Shown in pieces: positions 59,566 to 64,000 of a stretch of DNA of 64,000 nt. Source of the DNA: Paenibacillus sp. JJ-223 (lineage in GTDB: Bacteria > Bacillota > Bacilli > Paenibacillales > Paenibacillaceae); the NCBI RefSeq assembly GCF_927798175.1, contig NZ_CAKMMP010000013.1, positions 1 to 64,000 on the forward strand, in the 5' to 3' direction. Position numbers and translations under genes: made by a program. How positions within the stretch are numbered: the stretch's first letter is position 1; each line of letters opens with the position of its first letter. The notes under the pieces were generated by a model, which worked only from the letters and a program-made list of their open reading frames with translations, was not told where the DNA came from and made no database searches.

Positions 59566-60009
59566 ATGGAACGCGAACTTATTGGTCGGAATCTCTCCGT
59601 TGAAGACGATAATGGGGATTCCATTCAAACCATCAAAGAAATTGAGGTCACACTGAATCCGGAAACATTAGATATTGTCCGAGCGCGTCGAATGACCAAA
59701 ACCAAACAAATCGTGGGTTATGAAATCCCGATCAAACTGGTTATGTCCAAGTTGGAATCGCGGTTGCGTTACCGGCTGTTGAATGATTTTAAAGCCGGTA
59801 AGACTATGTTCTTGGATCGCATAACCGGGGCACTGGAGGACATGATCACTGGTAATGTTGAGCGAGTCTTGCTTACTGGTATCCACATCCACGGTAATAT
59901 GGACATCTTAGTTGCTCAGATCGACAGTAACACCGGGATTGACATTACACTGGAAGGTACTGTTACAGATTTCGAATTTGTAGAACAGTTCCCTGATTAC
60001 ATGGCATAG
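59566..60009 (+). CDS. Tail tube protein (XkdM-like)
   Basis: 147 aa. Tube fold; starts four bases after the sheath stop with GGGAGG upstream. Pattern KEIEVTLNPETLDIVRARRMTKTKQIVGYEIPIKLVMSKLES and VAQIDSNTGIDITLEGTVTDFEFVEQFPDYM is typical of PBSX XkdM. Stacks as hexamers inside the sheath. Confidence 0.92.
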   Translation: MERELIGRNLSVEDDNGDSIQTIKEIEVTLNPETLDIVRARRMTKTKQIVGYEIPIKLVMSKLESRLRYRLLNDFKAGKTMFLDRITGALEDMITGNVERVLLTGIHIHGNMDILVAQIDSNTGIDITLEGTVTDFEFVEQFPDYMA

Positions 60010-60029
60010 GGGCGCATTAGCGCTCCTTT
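60008..60029 (+). terminator. Partial terminator after the tube gene
   Basis: AGGGGCGC pairs with GCGCTCCT around ATTA, then TTT. It lies inside the tail operon and could reduce transcription of later genes relative to sheath and tube. Confidence 0.6.
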
Positions 60030-60068
60030 TCAATTCAACAAAAAAATAAAATCACTGGAGGAATTACA

Positions 60069-60479
60069 ATGAGCGACAAACTACAAAAATATCTTGCGGC
60101 CGGTACGGCTGATGCGAAGCCCGAACAAATCGAAGTGGAAGTGGATGGTGAGAAATGGTCCGTTCGTCGATTGACCACGATGGATATTCGTCGTTGTATC
60201 GATGCTTCGTTCAATGATGACGGGACTGTAAAAGAAACATTTAACGAGACTGATGCCATGATTGTTCGTGCAACAGAACATGATTTTGATTGGAAAAACG
60301 TCGAGCTTTTGAAGGCATACAACTGCGTAAATAAAAACGAGTTGCCGCCACGCATGTTTAACAATCCTGATCATTACACAGTGTTATCCCGAGCTGTCCG
60401 GAACTTCCAAGAAACGAAGGAAGCACTGCTCAAAGAAGCAAAAAACTCATCCGGCGAGACGGAGAAGCAAGCTGGGTAG
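60069..60479 (+). CDS. Tail assembly chaperone, unshifted form (XkdN-like)
   Basis: 136 aa. XkdN/gpG-type chaperone: EVDGEKWSVRRLTTMDIRRCIDASF, IVRATEHDFDWKNVELLKAYNCVNKNELPPRMF. It coats the tape measure protein before tube assembly. Near its end the in-frame heptamer A AAA AAC (60440-60446) allows a -1 frameshift into the extension at 60446-60616. Confidence 0.9.
   Translation: MSDKLQKYLAAGTADAKPEQIEVEVDGEKWSVRRLTTMDIRRCIDASFNDDGTVKETFNETDAMIVRATEHDFDWKNVELLKAYNCVNKNELPPRMFNNPDHYTVLSRAVRNFQETKEALLKEAKNSSGETEKQAG
60440..60446 (+). promoter_or_regulatory. -1 ribosomal frameshift site
   Basis: GC[A AAA AAC] in the chaperone frame: a canonical X XXY YYZ slippery heptamer, 33 bases before the frame-0 stop. 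Confidence 0.88.
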
Positions 60480-60616
60480 CATCCTTTTGGATCAACCAGA
60501 AGCGATTGCCTTCCGAAGTCTTGCCGTATGAAGTGAATAAGAACAGACAGTATCATTTCTGTCTTGCCGCATCGATGCTGGCCGAGGAAGAAATGAAGAA
60601 ACTTAACAAGAAATAG
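60446..60616 (+). CDS. Frameshift extension of the tail assembly chaperone (GT form)
   Basis: In the -1 frame the reading continues LIRRDGEASWVASFWINQKR then LPSEVLPYEVNKNRQYHFCL...EEEMKKLNKK to the stop at 60614, giving a fusion of about 182 aa. It has no ribosome site or start of its own, and ends 21 bp before the tape measure gene. This matches the G/GT arrangement of many tailed phages. Confidence 0.85.
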   Translation, partial: LIRRDGEASWVASFWINQKRLPSEVLPYEVNKNRQYHFCLAASMLAEEEMKKLNKK

Positions 60617-60637
60617 GCCGGGGAGGGGGTGCAAACT

Positions 60638-63600
60638 ATGGCAATGGCTAGCCGGGTGACGGTTCCATTTGAAGCTAGAGATTTGATATCCGGAGCGGTC
60701 CGGGGAATGCGTCAGATGATCCAACGGGCCACGGATGATGTGCGGGAATTCAGACGAATTGCTGGTACCATGGGCGATGATTTGGTTTCCAGTAGCCGTA
60801 GGGCGCAGGATGCTGCTGACGATTTGGGGCGCCGAATTCAAGGTGCTGCTGATGACGTGAGAGATTTCAATCGCATTCGTGTCGACGACATCTTCCGTCG
60901 TTCTCGTGCCGGAGCTGACGATTTGCTACGATCAGCATCACGGGCAGACAGTGAAATCCGCGGAATAAGTGATGCTCATGTCCGGCTTCGTGCAACTGAT
61001 GAAATCAGCCCGTTAGTTGATGGGATATCTGCAAAGATATCAAGTCTTGCAGCAGTTGCAGGGGGGATTGTACTCGGTAGTGGGGCATCAGATGCCATGT
61101 TCGGTGGGGTTAGTGATTATTACAAAGAAGCCGCTCGACTCGCACCATATTTGTCGGCTCAACAACGATCTGAAGTATTGGCCACCAATGATCAATTGGT
61201 TGCCCAAGGTCTCATTTCTGATAGAGCAACAGGTGCGAGTGAGCTATCTACCCTCGTGCCTATGGTCAAAGATAAATCGAAAGTCGCAGAGGCTTTTTCG
61301 GCCACAACAAAATTACAAGCCGTCATCCCGGATTCAGGGGCTGAGGAAACGCAACGGGCAGTCACCCAAACAGCTAAAAGCTTCAAAGAATCCTATTCGA
61401 AAGCCGCTGACAGCATTGCTTATTCTTATGCAGCAGTAGGAGATCCGCAAAAGGACTTGTTGGATACATTTTGGGAGTATAGCCCCTATTTCTCAAGCGC
61501 TGGTACCAGCTCGGCTCAAATGAGTAATTTCCTTTCAAAGACGGTTCAAGAAGGGGCCTTCAATTTCGATAAGCCGGGTGACTTTTTCAAAGAAGTTTTC
61601 GGCGTTAAAGCCCTCAACGCTGGTGATATGGAAAGTTACTTTGGTCATCGCGGCGCAGGAAAAGAAGAAGCAAAGCGACAGGCAGCGGCATTTACCACAG
61701 ACATTAACTCAGGCAATCAGCAACAAGCCCAAGGCGCAATTGCTGCTTTAGTCGCTGACCTAGCAAGTCAGTCACGAAGCGAATTGAAAGAGTCTTTAGT
61801 TTTGTTGGGTTCCGGAGCAGGTGAAGATAATGCAGACTCGATCCTGAAAACGTTCGGTGTCGCGTTCGAAAAAGCACCGGACATGACTGGAACAACTGAT
61901 CGACTGGTTTCCCAACAACAAGCTGCGGATCCGTTAATCGAATTTAATCAAACGCGTGCCCAATTACAAATGCAAATGCAGGATATTGGCGGGAACATCA
62001 TGCAAGCCTCTTTGCCTGCATTAAAAGAATTTAACACCTTGATCACTGAGAACAAAGACAGCATTGAAGCTTTTGGAGTGGGTGTTGCTAATGCCATAAC
62101 AAAGGTGACCAGCATTTATCAAGACAATGCTGGCTTAATTAATGGCGCTCTGATCGGTTTGGCTAGCGTGCTCGTAGTTAAAGGGCTAGTTTCCTTTGCA
62201 CAAGGAGTGAAGCAACTTAATTCCGACCTGGCTGGGGCTGCTGGCTGGGTTGGGCAAAAAGGGAAAAGCATCGTTACGGCTACTGGGCAAGGACTAAAAA
62301 ATGGATGGGATCGCCTAAGAGGGAAAACGTCAAACCCTGATCCGACTGAAGAAACCCCTGCACAACGATCTGAACGAATCCGTAACCGAATGGGCGGGCG
62401 AGGTATCAGACGTGACTTCGATCGGAATAGAGGTTCCCGAGACGATTTAGGCGGCGGGTTGCGTGGCGCATCATCGATGACCATAAATGCCAGAAACGTA
62501 TATGTTAACGGTTCAGTCTCAGGTGGAGGTGGGAACCGAGGAGATCGTAGGAATGGCAGAAATGGCAGGCGAGGTGGCGGAAGAAATGGAGGCCCGAGCG
62601 GTGATCGGAATCGGAACAATCCACCAGACAACCCGAATCCAAACCGGAGGGGATCGAGGGACAATCCTTACCGTGTTCCCCGTCCAACTCCTCCAACTCC
62701 GCCTGAACCTGATGTACCGAACGGTGGAAAGTTGGGGAACTTTTTAAAGTCAAACGCTAAAATGCTTAAAGCTGGCGGTATTGTCGGGGCTGCGACATCC
62801 TTAGGTTTTGGTGCCTACGAACTATACGAAACAGCTAAAGAAACCGGATGGAAGGAAGCGATATCAACTTCGGGTGGTTCGGTCGCAGGTGGAGCAATTG
62901 GGGGTACGCTTGGCGGGATTGTTGGTTCGTTGGCAGGCCCCTTGGGTACTGCTGCTGGAGCATGGATTGGTAACTGGGCAGGCGAAAAGTTGGGCTCGCT
63001 TGCTGATTCAAGCGGATTGACCAGGGGAGTAGTCGACGCTGTATCCAATTTGACTGATTCTGTGAAAGGGTGGTTCGGTTTTGGGCCGAAAGAAGAGCCT
63101 CAGCGCATCCCGGCTATGCCGGAGCTGCCTAAAGAATCTTTCATTACGACGACCTCATCCACAACTAAGGAAGGTGAACAGAAGATCAAGGAGACGATGG
63201 AAAGCGTCGTTTCTAATGTACAGAAAAGCGGTTTGAAGCAAGGTTTGAAAGATGCTATGGACGAGAGCGGCGTCACCCAGGCAGCAAATAAGATCAAAAA
63301 CAAACTTGTGGAGATGTTTCGCGGCACCGATTCCAAGGATGCCGAGAACAATGTGAAAGCCGTAGGAACAGCGGCAAAAGAAAGCGAGAAGCAAGCGAAG
63401 GACTTGGGCGTTTCGTCCAAGAATGCCGCACAAGACATTGTGAGTGGTAATGGCCAGGCTGCATTAAGTTTTAGTGGTGTGAGTTCATCGGCCAAAAGTG
63501 CGATCGATCTTACCCGACAACATCTTGAATCGCTCTCTACTGTTTCAAGCAAAGGAAGCACCTGGGGCAGCAACCTGATCAGCATGATGGCTGCAGGGAT

Positions 63601-64000
63601 GCAAAGTAAGTTTCCAACGCTGACCAGTATCGTGTCCAAGGCTGCCGGAGTAATCAAGAATTACCTCGGATTTAGTTCTCCAACCAAAGAGGGACCTGCA
63701 AGCAAGTCGGACAAGTGGGCACCCAATTTCATGACGATGTTCAATGATGGCTTGCGGCCGGATTCCGTGAAGCAAAGCATGAGCTTGATCGCTGGGACGA
63801 TGCGAGACGGCGTGGACGGCATAGAGGGGCCAAGCTTGTCAGGCGGGAATTTTCCGATTCGGACGATCCCGCTGGCGGCTCAGGCATCAACAGGAGCCAA
63901 ATCCGTGACCATTGGTAATATCCAAATGGATTTTGGTAGTCTGGCCGCCGACATTACGGATTTCCAATCGTTTGCCAAAGCCTTGACGAGCCCTGAAGGT
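60638..64000 (+). CDS. Tape measure protein (partial, runs off the window)
   Basis: At least 1121 aa, open to the last base. ATG with GGGGAGGGGG upstream. The N-terminal 150 residues are helical and Arg/Asp-rich. About residues 620-700 are a Gly/Arg/Asn then Pro-rich low-complexity stretch, followed by hydrophobic Gly-rich segments (about 715-790, VGAATSLGFGAYEL, GGAIGGTLGGIVGSLAGPLG) that may insert into the host membrane. It later contains the family-typical KNYLGFSSPTKEGPASKSDKWAPNFM. It sets tail length and is ejected before DNA. The C-terminus lies outside. Confidence 0.93.
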   Translation, partial: MAMASRVTVPFEARDLISGAVRGMRQMIQRATDDVREFRRIAGTMGDDLVSSSRRAQDAADDLGRRIQGAADDVRDFNRIRVDDIFRRSRAGADDLLRSASRADSEIRGISDAHVRLRATDEISPLVDGISAKISSLAAVAGGIVLGSGASDAMFGGVSDYYKEAARLAPYLSAQQRSEVLATNDQLVAQGLISDRATGASELSTLVPMVKDKSKVAEAFSATTKLQAVIPDSGAEETQRAVTQTAKSFKESYSKAADSIAYSYAAVGDPQKDLLDTFWEYSPYFSSAGTSSAQMSNFLSKTVQEGAFNFDKPGDFFKEVFGVKALNAGDMESYFGHRGAGKEEAKRQAAAFTTDINSGNQQQAQGAIAALVADLASQSRSELKESLVLLGSGAGEDNADSILKTFGVAFEKAPDMTGTTDRLVSQQQAADPLIEFNQTRAQLQMQMQDIGGNIMQASLPALKEFNTLITENKDSIEAFGVGVANAITKVTSIYQDNAGLINGALIGLASVLVVKGLVSFAQGVKQLNSDLAGAAGWVGQKGKSIVTATGQGLKNGWDRLRGKTSNPDPTEETPAQRSERIRNRMGGRGIRRDFDRNRGSRDDLGGGLRGASSMTINARNVYVNGSVSGGGGNRGDRRNGRNGRRGGGRNGGPSGDRNRNNPPDNPNPNRRGSRDNPYRVPRPTPPTPPEPDVPNGGKLGNFLKSNAKMLKAGGIVGAATSLGFGAYELYETAKETGWKEAISTSGGSVAGGAIGGTLGGIVGSLAGPLGTAAGAWIGNWAGEKLGSLADSSGLTRGVVDAVSNLTDSVKGWFGFGPKEEPQRIPAMPELPKESFITTTSSTTKEGEQKIKETMESVVSNVQKSGLKQGLKDAMDESGVTQAANKIKNKLVEMFRGTDSKDAENNVKAVGTAAKESEKQAKDLGVSSKNAAQDIVSGNGQAALSFSGVSSSAKSAIDLTRQHLESLSTVSSKGSTWGSNLISMMAAGMQSKFPTLTSIVSKAAGVIKNYLGFSSPTKEGPASKSDKWAPNFMTMFNDGLRPDSVKQSMSLIAGTMRDGVDGIEGPSLSGGNFPIRTIPLAAQASTGAKSVTIGNIQMDFGSLAADITDFQSFAKALTSPEG

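Overview
The window looks like the chromosome of a mid-GC Gram-positive spore-former, most likely Paenibacillus or a close relative. This is inferred from gene content: a self-sufficient CYP102-type P450, a Bacillus-type spore transglutaminase, a Mn-dependent family II pyrophosphatase, an LtaS-like lipoteichoic acid enzyme, two adjacent iron-uptake genes with Fur boxes, and strong GGAGG ribosome sites with frequent TTG/GTG starts. No rRNA or tRNA gene was seen.

Positions 1 to about 26,540 are host chromosome. In order: a glutathione peroxidase between inverted 38-bp repeats; the P450-reductase fusion; a Gfo/Idh/MocA oxidoreductase, an AraC regulator and a GH43-like glycosidase (probable sugar locus); GNAT, RidA, GNAT and APH-like genes; a tightly packed group of methyltransferase, histidine phosphatase, DEDDh exonuclease and small acidic protein; a siderophore-binding lipoprotein and an AraC/binding-protein fusion regulator; a pyruvate phosphate dikinase-like protein lacking the phosphohistidine domain; an LtaS-like protein; a luciferase-like monooxygenase; a phosphatase remnant; a 2Fe-2S protein; ppaC; an IF-3 paralogue; and tgl.

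From about 26.6 kb to the right edge (64,000) is the left part of a prophage with a contractile tail of PBSX/skin type. Its right end and attR lie outside the window. Leftward genes (integrase, a membrane protein, ImmA-like protease, CI-like repressor) are followed by a switch with six copies of a 15-bp operator, one of them filling the spacer of the rightward promoter. The rightward early operon encodes Cro-like and excisionase-like proteins, small proteins, a hammerhead ribozyme, YqaJ exonuclease, RecT, an O-like initiator carrying iterons (probable origin), DnaB-like helicase, RusA, methyltransferases, a LexA-like HTH and an ArpU-like late regulator. AT-rich cargo genes interrupt this: an HNH endonuclease plus a membrane protein, an OLD-family ATPase/TOPRIM nuclease, and a putAbiC-like membrane protein. 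These look like anti-phage or superinfection genes. The late operon runs terminase, portal, MuF, protease, capsid, connectors, tail sheath, tube, a frameshifted chaperone, and a tape measure gene cut by the window end.

The strongest unusual signals are non-coding. A complete type I hammerhead ribozyme at 32,235-32,294 has its CUGAUGA core over the stop codon of one gene and its GUC cleavage site just ahead of the next gene's ribosome site. A three-way-junction RNA at 48,082-48,170 buries the ribosome site of a small gene beside the terminase. Iterons lie inside the initiator gene, and an A AAA AAC slippery site lies in the tail chaperone gene.
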